A stretch of 64,000 nucleotides of DNA. Source: Ampelocalamus luodianensis (Eukaryota > Streptophyta > Magnoliopsida > Poales > Poaceae). The notes beneath the pieces are model-generated. The model made no database searches and was not told the origin of the DNA. It saw only the letters and a program-made list of their open reading frames with translations. Below are positions 23,638 to 35,990 of the stretch, piece after piece; the first letter of the stretch is position 1; every line of letters begins with the position of its first letter. The position numbers and the translations under genes are program-made. Where the stretch lies: positions 26,438,751 to 26,502,750 of the forward strand of contig CM070622.1 of the NCBI GenBank assembly GCA_036346255.1, given 5' to 3'.

Positions 23638-25755
23638 CTCCGTGCTGGTGCAACGGTTGTGAAGTGAGCAATTGGTAAATATAATGCTCTTGGCAATCCT
23701 TATAGGTGATGGCGCGGTAAGGCGGAGTCGGGGACGAGAGAAGGCACCAGGCGAGAAGGGAGGAGAGGAGGCGGTGGTACTTTAGGGGAGAAGCGGCAGC
23801 ACTGGGGAAGGGAGGGGATATGCAGCGACGATTCACGAGGAAGGACAAATGAAGTGTAATAGCCCAAAAACACGTAAATGCAAAAATACGGGGTTTTTAA
23901 AACTTTTTGTAACAATAGCGGTTGTCGTACCATTTGCCTATATCTTTGGAGAGTTACTCGTGGGATTCGTCTTTCTGCTTTCGTGATTTGCTTTGCTTTT
24001 TGTTTTCTATTGTCGCCTAAGAATTCATTGAAGCAAATATTCGGATGCTAGCAAGCCCAAAAGTTTTGTTGTTTCTCCTTTCCAAAGTCTTTTGAGCCTT
24101 TTTTGTTGTTGGCTCTCCCTTTGGTTTAGCACTGGCCGACTGGTTCGGGTCTAGCTCGACCAGCTCCGGGCCGAACCTCGTTGAACCAAGATAACTTTTT
24201 ATTTTTCGTCATAGGACCAGCGGCAGCCGCATCCCCCTCGCAGTGTGCCGACCTGTTTCAGCACAGCAGTCATCAATAGCCACTACACAAGATGTCATTT
24301 CGCTACCCTGTGTTGCCATGCCGTCAACTTCTCCAACCACTCCTCCTTGTCGATTGCACCAGGGCGCACACATATACTCACTCACAACCCCTGCTTACCT
24401 CCCTTTACCATTCCAATGTTATCCTCACTTCTAACCTCCAACCAGTGAGCTCGAACTCCGGTTGGGCACAAGCGCTTGCCTCGGCCAAGCGCTGCCGCAT
24501 CACCACCCTTGCCATTAACACCTATTGGCACCACATTGGATGTTGTTCTTAGTCCCCCCCCGGCGTGGGTACTTCAAGACCCCCGTGAGAGGACCATCCA
24601 CTAGATTTTGCGAAATAACCCTGAAGATCGGAGTTTCTCAAGCCACCACGGCAGCGGAGTCCTCTCACTGTCGCAATCCACCGTCGACAGCTCAGCTCCG
24701 ACTAGCTGTTCCCCAGTTCTGTGTTGGTATGTTCTTAACGACTAGATGTTTTTCCTAGCTCAGGCTACCTTGTGCTTCTTCTAGGGGTTTCTTTGGTTCT
24801 TCCTATGGTTTCCACACTAGTTCATTCGAATGTGTTGATAAAGGACCAATTTAAACTCCAACTACTCTCAAAAAGCTAGGTCTTTGAGTCTATTGGAGCC
24901 TTTGCTAATAAAATCTCCTTCCTCGGCTTCTTCTACAACCCCGCTTCACCACGCCTTACCCCTTTGACCACAAGACCTCCCCAGGGACCACCTCCCCGGG
25001 TCTTTTACAAAGACCACCCATTCGGCCAAGACTACCTATATAGACCAAACCTTTCATTTTGCAAAAAACACCCCTTGGTCGTAACCCACACCCGACCTCC
25101 TCAGGTCATAGCACTCCTACGACCTCCATCGGTTGTAATGCTCTCCCAACCTCCCTAGGTCTTAATGTATCCAGTAACCCCTGGTTATAGAAATTCCAGG
25201 ACCTCTCCGGGTCATAGTACTTCCACGACCTCCTCTTTTACAAAGACCACCCTCGTTGGCTATGACCTCCCAATCCACAAAGACCCCCCATCTAGCCGCG
25301 CCATCCACTCCTTCGGACCGTTCAATCAGACGGATGACCCAATGTAGATATGAGGTTCGTGCGGTCCGGACGTTCATCTCATTTAGGACCATCCGATACA
25401 ACTTAGGCGGCCCGATTGAGATGGGAGGCTCGGACGGGCCGAGAGTTCATCTCATTTTGAGCCGCCCGATTAGAATCGGACAGCTCCGCCTCGTCACACC
25501 TTACCTCCTTGATTCCATGATCTCCTCCTCAAGACCACCTCTTTGGTCTCTTTGCACAAACCACCATCTAGGTCATAACCTTCCATTCTACAAAGACCAC
25601 CCTCCTGATCGTGACCTCCCCGCTTTACAAAGAACACCCTCTTGACAAATACCACCCTCTTAGTCGCAGCCTCCCATTTTACAAAGACCACCCCAAGTCT
25701 TAGCACTTTCACGACCTCCCTTGGTCTTAAGACTCACAAGACCTCCCCGAGGACA

Positions 25756-25970
25756 ACAGTGATTCCAGGACCTCCCCTAGCTACAGTGATTCCAAGACCT
25801 TCCTTGGATCACAGTACCTCAAAAGACTTCCCCTGGGTACAGTGATTCCAGGACCTCCCCTAGCTACAGTGATTCCAAGACCTCCCTTGGATCACAGTAC
25901 CTCAAAAGACCTTCCTTGGGTACAGTGAATCCAGGACCTCCCCTAGCCACAGCGATTCCAGGACCACCCC
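25756..25970 (+). repeat. 83-bp tandem repeat inside the solo LTR
   Basis: ACAGTGATTCCAGGACCTCC begins at 25756 and 25839, and a variant begins at 25922, giving a period of 83 bp. Each unit is itself made of three diverged sub-units of about 28 bp carrying ...ACAGT...GACCTCCC. Confidence 0.85.
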
Positions 25971-28374
25971 AAATCACAGTAATCCCAAAGACCTCCTTTA
26001 ACGACAGTACCTCCACGACCTCCCCTGGTCGTAAGACTTATAGGACCTCCTCAAGTCACGATACTTCCACAACCTCCCGGTCGCATCCTCCTATGATCAC
26101 GGAACCTACGACCACTTAGTCCTTTGACTATACAGGTCTAATACCCATAATCTACCGCCTTGCATCATTTGGAATTTCTTGCATATCTACAAATGATTTG
26201 AGTTGAATGTATGTTTATTTGCCTTCTAGTTGTTTCGCGATTATAAAGGCCGAGGAGACTGAAGAACCATGCGGGGATCAGGATCACGATCAGCAGTACC
26301 CTGAACCAGGCGAGTCAACACTTTGACCATATTGCACCTATCTTTTGTTAAGTATATTGCTTGAAACTATGAAACTGCATTGCTATGTTTTATCAAGCTA
26401 AATTGGTCTAGCTCATAGTTAATACCTTAATTGTAATTGCATATAACTTTCGACCCTTGAACTTGAACAATATCCTTGTCACCCTAGACTTAATAGAACA
26501 TACACTGGCTAATAGGTCTATATCTAAGTGTCATGCTTAGCCTTGCTTAGATACCATATAATGTGGGCATTAAGTCGCTCGACCACAATCCCTTAAAACT
26601 CTGGAAAATGATTTGGGCAGTGGGGCTGGGAGCCCGGCTGGTATGGTTGGGCAGTCGAGGCTGGGAGCTTGGCTGGTATGTTGGACTAAAGGCTATTTTC
26701 AAAAATAAATAAAACCCCAAAACAAATTTCGACTTGGGTGGATGGAATGAGTGGCTGGTGCCGGGGGCACGAGATGGCGTTGGTATATGGATGTACCGCG
26801 CAAGTCTATTAAGGACCGAATCTGGTGATGACCTCTTATGTAAGAACAGTGCAACCACAAGTCTATAATGGATACGACCTGGCTAACTAATTTGCTCGGC
26901 TTCGCCATCGGGGGAATGTGGCATGGATAGAGGGGAATGAAGTCACAGGAAAACCACACGATGCAAGAGGGGGCCTCTTGGAAGTGCATGGCACCGGGCA
27001 GTGGAAACCTTAGCGGGTCGAGTTGCGTCAAGGTTGAGCATTGTAAAAGCCTTGTGGTGATCTTCCCTTGATTCACATGTCTAAGGAAACATGTGTACAT
27101 ACCAAGGCGATTACCTCTTGAGGGTAAAGTGTGCAAACTCTGCAGAGTAAGAAAATTATCTAGATAGCCGTGCTCACGGTCAAAAGCGGTGCTGAGAACT
27201 TACTAGATATAGCCTTCATTTTTATAAAACCATTTGTGGGTGGAATGACAAGACTGGGGTGGGACCCTAGGTATTTGAGATAGCCTGGTCTGGGACCAGT
27301 GGTAATTACGGGATAGCCTGGGCATTGAGTGGATGGAGCCACTCAATGGTATAGGAGGTTGGACCTTCACTAGTACTTTACAAATGAAAACTCATTTGCA
27401 AAACCCGATTGTTAAAAATGCTAAGTCTCAGACTTTTCTACTAAATCTAGTTCAAACTGGCTTTGTGCAAATAAAAGAACCCTAAACCTCCCTTGGCTAG
27501 CCTTGTATCTATAAAAATTGTATTGTATGTTGGCTCACGAGTACGGTTGTGTACTCAGGCTCTGCCATTATAATCTTTTCAGACCCTAGTGATCAAGACC
27601 CCTACCAGTACCTCCCAGGGGCTGAACAGGAAGGCGTTGTAGATGATGAAGCTTAGGTCGGGATTCCAATCGCTTGCCTATGGGCATAGTGAATGGACCC
27701 ACTACGATGTGTTCTGCCTTCGCACTTATCTTCGTTTTGGTACTCTAGCTTTTGTAAGATCTCTGCTTTCTTGGCTCTTTTGTAAAACAAATGGGTGCAC
27801 AAGCTTGGCATATATATATATAGTTGTTATTTTTCTTTTTGGGTCTGCCCTGTTCATAGCGAATACTAAACACGTTGAGCACGGTTCACCACCCGTTGGT
27901 TTAGAACCACCATCATATGTCACACGGGCACCCCAGTGGGTGTAGGATCCACTTTGAGACCACCCCAACGACCTCCTTTGAGACATCTCGATACCCCCTC
28001 TAGGACCTCCTCCAGGGCGTCGAGGGTCACTCCTAATGGGCAAGGTTTCGACCGGTGTTCTGTCGCTAAGCGGATACCTTCGACCCCACGATGTTCCCAA
28101 AACCGCTATTGGATGATTTAGAATAACCTTTAGCTGGTTGGGGACCTCTACCAAATGACCCACGACCACCCTTAGTCAATCTAGGACTACTACCAGGAGT
28201 CTCATGACCATCCTCAAAGCGTTTGTAACCAGCTCTAGTGGGTCTAGGATCACCTAGGAATTCCTCTCGAACTCTGGGACCTCTGCAGGACCTCCAAGAC
28301 TTCCTCAGGACCTTCCCCGATCACCTCACAGACCTCCCCGCAGGACCTCCCTCCGTTGCATCTGAACTGTCCAG

Positions 28375-28535
28375 GATCTCCTTTGATCTCATCTGAACCC
28401 TTCAGGACCTCCCTGATATCATCTGAACCGTTCGGGAACTCCCTTGATGTCGTCCGAACCGTTCAGGACCTCCCTAATCTCATCTGAACCGTCTAGGATC
28501 TCCTTTGAGCACATCAGAATCGTCCTTGACCTCCT
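28375..28535 (+). repeat. ~30-bp minisatellite inside the solo LTR
   Basis: About five diverged units on the pattern TCATCTGAACCGTTCAGGAC followed by CTCCCTGA. They look like a local amplification of the GACCTCC motif that is spread through the same LTR. Confidence 0.7.
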
Positions 28536-29197
28536 CCCTAGGACCTCTCGGACTTCTTCAAAGACCTCCCCTGTTTTCTCCTTCAACCAAGTATGGCTGA
28601 AACTGTGGACCTGACCGTAGGTTTGTGTTGAGATGGCATGGTTATGTAAATGGTCCAACAATTCCTCGGACTCTTCGGAACCACTCTAGGACCACCCCAG
28701 GACCTTCTCGGGATCTGTTTCTATATCCAGGTGTAACCATAGACTTAAACCAGCGACCCCGACACGACACACCCCCCTACCATGAGCCATTACCTGGATG
28801 TAGGCTCGCCTTGGGCTGACTTTGGGGGCTGATCAAAACCGAGGAACGAGTAGGCAGTATGGATAGTTATAAATGTTGATAAAGACCGAAGATCATGAAG
28901 GCTAAGGACAAGGTCACGAGCCCACAGTCAACTGCTGGTGGGTATATCAAGTGGGATTCCATGCGTTCTATCAGCCGCTACTGACCTCTGGGAGATAATT
29001 GGCCTGGTCAGCCATTCCGTAAGACAAAAGCCGTAAGGTATATTTATGTTTTGTTTAATATTATGCAATATCTTTATATTTTTCTGATATGTGTTTGTAC
29101 CATCAATGTAACTGTGTGTGTCAGCTACTGATTCAGGGAATAACACAACTATACACAGTGGGTCCCAAGTTTCCAAAATTTGGGGTCCGACATGAAG

Positions 29198-30830
29198 GCA
29201 TCCTTCCCTCACCGCATCGCAGTCTCGAGTTCACCGTACCGCGTTCTATTCATCCTAATCCTCCCCTACGCCGCCGCTTCCTGCTCTGTGTTGGCCGAGC
29301 AAGCATCGCTGCCTCCTCCTCACTTACCACCATGACACTACCACCATTTCCTCTCCCGGCCTCACACCTCCTTGCAGTGATGTGCCTGGCGAGGGTTGCA
29401 GAGGTCAATAGCCATGAGAACCGAGTCGCGACTTAGGTTCAGGGTGGAAGAAGGTAGCTGTCAACGCGTACCCCTGTTCCTTGCCGACCGACAATGGCTA
29501 GAATTGGTCAGCCTGTCGGGGAGGGAAATTGGCATCAACATCAACTTCCAAAGGTAAACAATCTATGAGCTCAAAATTTAAATTCTTGGGTAGTAGTAGT
29601 AGTAACAGATGGTGTAATAGACATAGTTAATGTTTCTTAACTAATAAAAGAAAGGGTTTACCCCTGCGCAGCGCCGTACAGTGGGACGAATCATCTCACC
29701 CATATTATGTAAAAAACGCTATGAACCCATGCAGTGAGACCACTGTGTCAGACACATCCCGCCCCACCCCTACTGCGTACCCCTACCGCCGTATCTGCTC
29801 CTCGCATCCGCTTCTGCTCCTTCCATGTTTTGTATCAAACCCGTTATCCTCTCTCCTCTCTCTCTACCCACACACACTGACAACGGGCGGCGGCGGTGGG
29901 GCTACGTGTGCAGAGGGTGGCAGCGGTGACTAGCCATGGCGGGTGGCGATGTACGATGGCCGCCATGGAAGGTGACTGAGTGAGGCGACACTTCTTGACC
30001 AACGACGACTCCTAATGTCGGCACGACGACGACCTCATTCACTAATGAGGCCCTGCTACGCGGGTTGGTGCATCTTCGTTGTATCGTGCACTCGCACCCC
30101 CTCTAACGCCACCGCATCCACGACGGATCCCGCCCCTCTGTACCCCCTTGCTCCTCGCATCCGCCTCTAACGTCACCGCATCCGCAAAGCCCCACGCCCC
30201 TCTGCGTCAGCCGCTCCTTACAAGCTACCCTGCCCCTAATGTTGTCGCTCCTCTTATTTGCGCCACCTCGCCCTAATCATCCCCACCTCCTACCACTACC
30301 CAACATCTCACGCTGGCCCCCACCTAACGAAACCGACCCTGACACCACTGCCTCTGCCCCCTCCCTAAGGCTCACGCTGCCGCGAGTGCCGCCCCGCCCT
30401 ACATCTAGCTATCATCCCCCATCTATCAATGCTGATGACGTGTATCCAACCGCCGAGCTCATGATGTTGCACCTATCTTCCTCGACAACGACCCAGCTCG
30501 ATTGCACAACACGTCCCTTGCTAACCACCCAGGTTGAGTGCACAGCGGTTGAAAGCAATAACGAGCATGCGCGTTGGGCGGTTGCATCCTTCCACACTGC
30601 TTCTTTGGACGATGTAGGAGGGGATGGGGAGGAGGCAAGGAAAGGCAAGGCGTGAGAAGGAAGAGGTGGCGGTGCGGATGGTGTGTGAGATGGCAACGAG
30701 TGAGCGAGTAGAGCGACAAACCTGAGTAAGAACAAAATCATCCCATTGCCTGGCCAAAACGGAAGAAAATAAAGAAAAATAATAAAATAATACAAACGTG
30801 GTATTTAATCAAGGTTTCCATCTAAAGCGA
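29198..30830. other. Intergenic, C-rich, nothing recognised
   Basis: This DNA was continuous with 23640-23854 before the solo LTR inserted. It is pyrimidine-rich and GC-rich with overlapping ORFs in several frames (30239-30655 +, 30412-30795 -) and no recognised domain. A segment CCTCTAACGYCACCGCATCC is repeated near 30099 and 30163. Confidence 0.4.
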
Positions 30831-30935
30831 GGTATATTATCAATTACCTCGAGAAGAGAGGTATATGCTATATTGACAACTATTATCAATTCTCTCTTTA
30901 CATAATTATTGCACGGAGTTCTTGTTCTATCATGT

Positions 30936-30953
30936 TACACTAATGTAATGCTC

Positions 30954-31027
<74 letters not shown>

Positions 31028-31045
31028 GAGCATCACATTAATAAT
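30936..31045. repeat. (TG)n(TA)n microsatellite inside a short palindrome
   Basis: A TG run grades into an uninterrupted TA run (about 30955-31023). The sequences just outside are inverted copies: TAATGTAATGCTCGTGT on the left and ACACGAGCATCACATTA on the right. The whole can fold into a long hairpin and may be a MITE expanded by slippage. Confidence 0.8.
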
Positions 31046-31277
31046 CTGAGTATCATATATATATTATTATTTTTAATTGATCGATTCGCTTTATGTGTTA
31101 AAAATATTATTTATCTAAGATTTAAAATTCTGTTACAACACATCATACTATGTTTATATGTGTCACTTTTTTTAGTTTCGTGGTAACGTACGATCACCTA
31201 CTAGTAGCAGAATAAAGAGGAGAACGACCAGGAGAAGCGGAAAAGACAGCGAGAAGGGTAAAGCCTAAAGTGCTCAG

Positions 31278-31285
31278 AAACCCTA
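31278..31285 (+). promoter_or_regulatory. Telo-box in eIF2 beta 5' region
   Basis: AAACCCTA lies about 230 bp upstream of the eIF2 beta ATG. Telo-boxes are frequent near the transcription start of plant translation-machinery genes, which fits this neighbour. Its function here is inferred from position only. Confidence 0.45.
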
Positions 31286-31511
31286 CCCGGAGCCCCGCCG
31301 CCATCGCTTCCCTCGCGCTGCCCTAGTAAGAGTTCGAAACCCACTTTTTACCCTATTTTTTTTTTATTGCTCCTCCTTCGATCGCTTCCGCGACCCGATC
31401 TGATCCGGCGCGTGCGTGCCCTGCCCGTCTAGGTTTCCCGCCGCGCCGCGTCTTGTGTCGCCTGCTGCGCCGGAAGGAGAGGAGGCGCGGTTGAAGGAGA
31501 CTAGCGTCACC

Positions 31512-34500
31512 ATGGCGGACGACGAGCAGATGGAGAGGAAGGAGGAGGGCTCCGAGGTGAAGGGCTCTCTTCCTTTTGTTTTTTCCTGGCCTGAGCATCC
31601 GATTAGGCGCGAGTTGTTTCGATTTGGTGGCGAATAATCTGCCAATGGGATGGGTGGTTTGCGTGGTTTCATCGGTAGTTTGGGCATAAGTCTGCGACGG
31701 TGGGTTGTTTGATTTTGTGTGATTGGGTTAAGTTGTGAAATCTGCAAGAGGGGGTTAAGCTGCCGAGTAGGCTTGGTTGATGTTTTGTGTGTAGCTTGAT
31801 GTAAGGACTGCACTGGTTCGTTCTTCTCGGCAGTAGTGAGTCAGTTAAACGCACATTATTTTACCCTTGAGTCTTCTGGTTCGTTTCATGCACGAGATGA
31901 TTATCACTTCAGCCTAGTTTTGAAGCCGTATAGCATTGAAAAGCAATACATGATATGCTACGAGCCTAGGACATTATTGACTTCTAATGTCTGGATATGC
32001 TGGTAGTGCATCCTGTCTTGGGATATATACGGCAAAGTGGGGTTATGTGTCACATAAATGAATGGGTGTAGGTGGATTTATGGGTTGGATCCACAAGCAT
32101 TTTAAATTTGAAGAGAGCATGTACTGTTGTCATGCATGTGTGTCAAAGGGTCATCATAGGCAGGCAAAGGACTAAGACTAACATTAAAATTTTAAAATGT
32201 AAGACCATGACGTTGCTTGATGCTGAAATTAATGGCTTACTGCATGGTGGACTGGTATTTAATCTGTTTGTGAATAATGTTTGTCATCTTGCTCCCTTCT
32301 ATTTTCATAAATTGTCTCTTTCTGCTTTATGGTATTTTCATAAATTTGACTTGTTATGCTTCTATTTTCTGTTTTCCTGTAGCTTACTCCTTTTGATCCG
32401 ACCAAGAAAAAGAAGAAGAAGAAGGTTGTGATCCAAGATCCATCTGATGAGGTGGATAAGTTGGCAGAGAAGACGGAGAGTTTGACAGGTGTGCCTAGTA
32501 TGCTGCAAGCAAAAAAAGAATCACTAATCTGCTGGCCATTTTTTTTTTATGCCTTTATTTTGTTTTTCAGTCACAGAGACTGGGGAGCCAAGCTTTGCAG
32601 GCATGAAAAAGAAGAAGAAGAAACATGTGAGTTTATTAGGCTAGCAATTGGTTGCGAATGTTCTTTGGACTAATAATTGCTTGCTGTAGTTTGCTTCAAT
32701 TTACTAATGCACGATATTTCAGGTGGAACTTGATTCATCTCTTACTGATGTTGGAGATGGTGAAGATGCTCTTGGTATATATATATGGATCACTTAGTAA
32801 TTTCATTTGCCGTCGTTGCATTTTTTGCTGAATCTGAGAGTCTATTCTCCAGATGATCAAGTTGGGGAGGACGAACAAGGAGAAGGGATTGTGCTTGGTG
32901 GTGCAACCCGATACCCTTGGGAAGGAACTGATAGAGATTACAAATATGAGGAGGTACTTGGTACTCTATTACTGTTCAAAATTTCTGATTATCCTATTGC
33001 TGACAGATCATGAGTTCTGTGCAAAAATTAATATAAAGGTTATGTGCGTCAAATTAGTAAGGTATTGCCTTCCTCCTATTATCACCTGCAGTTGCTTGTC
33101 TCCACAAGTCATATTCGTGAGGTGGTGCAGTACTGCAGTGTTGATTGACAAGCATTAGGATGTTCTCTTTCGTGTGTTTCTTGATTTAGCTATTTCTTTG
33201 TTGTTTCCTCTGTACTCTGTAGATGCTATCAGTACAGGACTAGCATCTTGGGTACTGCTCAGTTTTACTAGTATGCAGTGCACTTAAGTTTTGTTGGTGA
33301 AACCTTATCATCAATCCGTTTGGTGACAGTTGCTTGGCAGAGTTTTCAATATCCTGCGTGAGAATAATCCAGATCTTGCGGTGATAGACGAAGAACTGTT
33401 ATGAGGCCCCCTCAAGTTCTTAGGGAAGGCACAAAGAAGACAGTTTTTGTGAACTTCATGGACTTGTGCAAAACGTATGATCCCACTTTGTTTCCACTTC
33501 CTTTGATTTGAAAAAACATAAAGCTACCATGAGCTAAATGTAAAATGATGTTTCCACTTTCCAGAATGCATAGGCAACCAGAACATGTGATGATGTTTTT
33601 ACTTGCTGAGATGGGAACAAGTGGATCCCTTGATGGGCAACAAAGATTGGTTATCAAAGGAAGATTTGCTCCGAAAAACTTTGAAGCGATACTCAGGAGA
33701 TATATCAGTAAGTTTCCTGATTATTTCATGATGTCCTTTTCATTGGAGTACATGAGCTTTGTCTAATTATTTCATTGACTCCCTTTTCATTGGAATACAT
33801 GAGTTTTCTCTAACTAAATCTTTCAGCCTGCAGCTGTGATACTGGGAAATCATTAACTCTTTTCTGCCATAGACTTTTAGGGCCGGTTTATTATCATTGT
33901 GCTGTGGAGTCAAGGGAATGCTACCAATTGTAATTTTTTCTGTTCTGGTTCTAAAATAGAGGTCGCAAAATAGTTAGTTTTATCAAAACTATGCTAATTA
34001 GGTGCTTTTAAAAAGGCACCGCAATGCCAAAGAAGCCTTAGTAGGTTAATTGAAGTATCTGATGTATTTTGCAATTTCACTCCTTTCAGATGAATATGTC
34101 ATATGTAATGGATGCAAGAGCCCAGATACCATCCTTTCTAAGGAGAATCGGCTGTTCTTCCTGCGTTGTGAACAGGTAAACTGTTACATATAGATTGGTA
34201 TGCCCAATTATGTCTAGTTTCATATTAAGGAAATGTTACTTGGCAGACTCATGATTCTTTTGTCTGGAATTCACCTCTAGATTTTTCACTTTCTATTAGC
34301 TTGCTTTGTACACCCTATTATCCTGGACAAAAGCTAGCTTCACTAAGCACTTGGAATTTCACTGTGGACATAATTGTCTGAAGGCATCTTTTATTAAGCT
34401 ATTGCTGCACAAAGAACATTCTTTCTGTGTATTTTTATGTTTTACCAACTTTTGGTTTTATCTGTATGAGGGGCCATACCTACTGCAAACCATGAGCTAG

Positions 34501-35765
34501 GCGCAGTCATGAGAACATTGCATTGATCTCTATTATTGTATGGTGCTTGTTATCAACGTGGCCTGTGATGACTTGCAAGTTTATTGCCTACATTGTCTGA
34601 CAACTATCTTTGTGACGATAATTGCAATAGCTGAGGCCCTTAAAGGTTCAAACAGTGTCATAATTTAGCTTCCTGCTTGCATAAATCATAATAATAGGAT
34701 TGGCCTATTATTGCATGGTGCTTGTTATCATTGTTGCCTATGATAATAATTGCAAGAGATGAAGCTTGAAATAGTGTAATATTTTTTCTTCCTGCATTGC
34801 ATCGTCACTTCTAACTAAGCATAGTGATATTATTGCACAGTGCTTGTTACTATAGTTGTTTTTGCACTTCTGGAGTTGTGCCTATGATGAGTTGCAAAGT
34901 TATTGCCTACATTGTTTGAGAAGTATCTTTGTGATAATAATTGCAACACCTGAGGCTTAAAACAGTATCATAAGTCCTGTCTCGCTTTTATTGTTTCTAG
35001 CTAAAAAATGGTGTTACTTCCATTTGCATTCCATTACCAGTTTTTCCTGGGCTCAGTTCCTCCGGAAATGGTAAGATCATTGGCGCAAGAAGAAGGGGCA
35101 ACCCATATCATCTTGACTTTGCTTCCCCCCTTTTTTAAAGAACGCTGAGTCGGGTTCTCCTACCAGGATCGAATAGAACATGCTGAACAAGATCTTCATG
35201 GAAACCTGCTTGATTTAGATGAGGAAAACCATACAGATTTTATGAAACTATGTGCTATGGCTCGAATCCATAGTCAATCCTACTTTCGATAGGACGGGTT
35301 GACAATTGAATCCATTTTTTCCCATTATTTGACTATCCATAACCTATGATGAGTTGCGAAAATGATTGCCTACATTGTTTGACCAAGCTTGTGAGAAACT
35401 TTTGCAACGTCTGAGGATGAAACATTTGCCCTTTCTTTGAATCTGCTGCAATTTAGTGCTTTCCTGCTGTTGATTTGAGAATATATGCAATATAAGGTTT
35501 TTTGTTTTTTGTCTGCTATCATGAGTTGGAAGTAGGAACACTCAAATTCTTGTGAGTTGTGACCCATTATTAATTGCAGCATTTTAGGTATTGAATAAGT
35601 AGTAGCTTACATCACATTTTGGTTTGCCCATTCTTTCATCCCGCCTGTTTTACCATACTAACTGCTAAATTTATTTTCCTTGCCCAGTGTGGTTCATCAA
35701 GGTCAGTTGCTCCTATCAAGGCTGGATTTGTCGCCCAAGTCGGCCGGCGGAAGGCTGGAACCTAA
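31512..35765 (+). CDS. Translation initiation factor eIF2 subunit beta (one-base frameshift in exon 6)
   Basis: eIF2 beta is part of the eIF2 complex that brings initiator Met-tRNA to the 40S ribosome. Nine coding exons with GT-AG borders: 31512-31556, 32383-32488, 32571-32626, 32723-32774, 32853-32953, 33330-33474, 33565-33707, 34090-34175, 35688-35765. The N-terminus has two lysine blocks (KKKKKKK, KKKKKKH), known in the family to bind eIF5/eIF2B. The core follows (TRYPWEGTDRDYKYEE, MRPPQVLREGTKK, FVNFMDLCK), then a C2-C2 zinc finger (CNGCKSP...CEQCGS) and a GRRKAGT tail. Exon lengths total 812 nt, one short of 271 codons. The deficit lies at about 33380: family members read ...LAGDRRRTVMRPP, but here the frame turns to VIDEELL and stops at TGA 33402. 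As written the product ends after 144 residues. This is either a sequencing/assembly error or a null allele. Confidence 0.93.
34530..35430 (+). repeat. Diverged tandem repeats in eIF2 beta intron 8
   Basis: Units containing TGGTGCTTGTTATCA, ATGAGTTGCAAAGTTATTGC, CTACATTGTTTGA and ATAATTGCAA recur at about 34530-34680, 34700-34790, 34840-34990 and 35343-35430. The last copy is separated from the others by the plastid-like insert at 35100-35333. Confidence 0.7.
35100..35333 (+). repeat. Probable plastid DNA insertion (NUPT) in eIF2 beta intron 8
   Basis: The stretch contains GGGTTCTCCTACCAGGATCG, AACATGCTGAACAAGATCTT, TATGTGCTATGGCTCGAATC and GGGTTGACAATTGAATCC in this order. I recognise this from memory as the grass plastid inverted repeat near trnV-GAC upstream of the 16S rRNA gene. 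Its composition differs from the surrounding AT-rich intron. It carries no complete plastid gene. Confidence 0.72.
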
Positions 35766-35972
35766 GTTCGCTACCGCTCAGATTATTCTCTCCCCGATCA
35801 ACACAACAGAAACTAATTTGCCGATTTACAACAATTATTGTCCAGTTTTCACTGTGCCTACGCTGTTTTGTGGATTTGTGCTCTTTACTGTACTTTTTAA
35901 TGCTGCTGTGAATTCGAATTTATCTGAGAGGATCTAAGTTTGCGGCCTATTGACGCCTCTTTGGTGCCATTT

Positions 35973-35990
35973 TGTGTGTGTGTGTGTGTG
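35973..35990 (+). repeat. (TG)9 microsatellite downstream of eIF2 beta
   Basis: Nine TG dinucleotides about 210 bp after the stop codon, probably in the 3' untranslated region of eIF2 beta. The remaining 380 bp to PSB27 contain its promoter. Confidence 0.85.

Larger units (their letters stand above)
23855..29192 (+). mobile_element. 5.3-kb solo LTR, TSD TGAAG
   Basis: It starts TGTAATAGCCC and ends GGGTCCGACA, with identical TGAAG at 23850-23854 and 29193-29197. No gag, pol, PBS or second LTR lies inside, so it behaves as a solo LTR, unusually long. Its last part shares the CTACTGATTCAGGGAATA motif with other LTR ends in the window. The interior (24960-26120 and 27950-28600) is full of short GACCTCCC motifs and contains the two minisatellites listed separately. 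ORFs in it are short and overlapping, and I call none. Confidence 0.85.

Noticed and set aside
25756..28535. CRISPR-like arrays
   Set aside because: The repeats are contiguous and diverged minisatellites without unique spacers, in a plant nuclear genome.
35170..35292. Open frame through 35170-35292 as an extra eIF2 beta exon
   Set aside because: It corresponds to plastid-like intergenic DNA, lacks proper splice sites, and the neighbouring exons join in frame without it as in known eIF2 beta.
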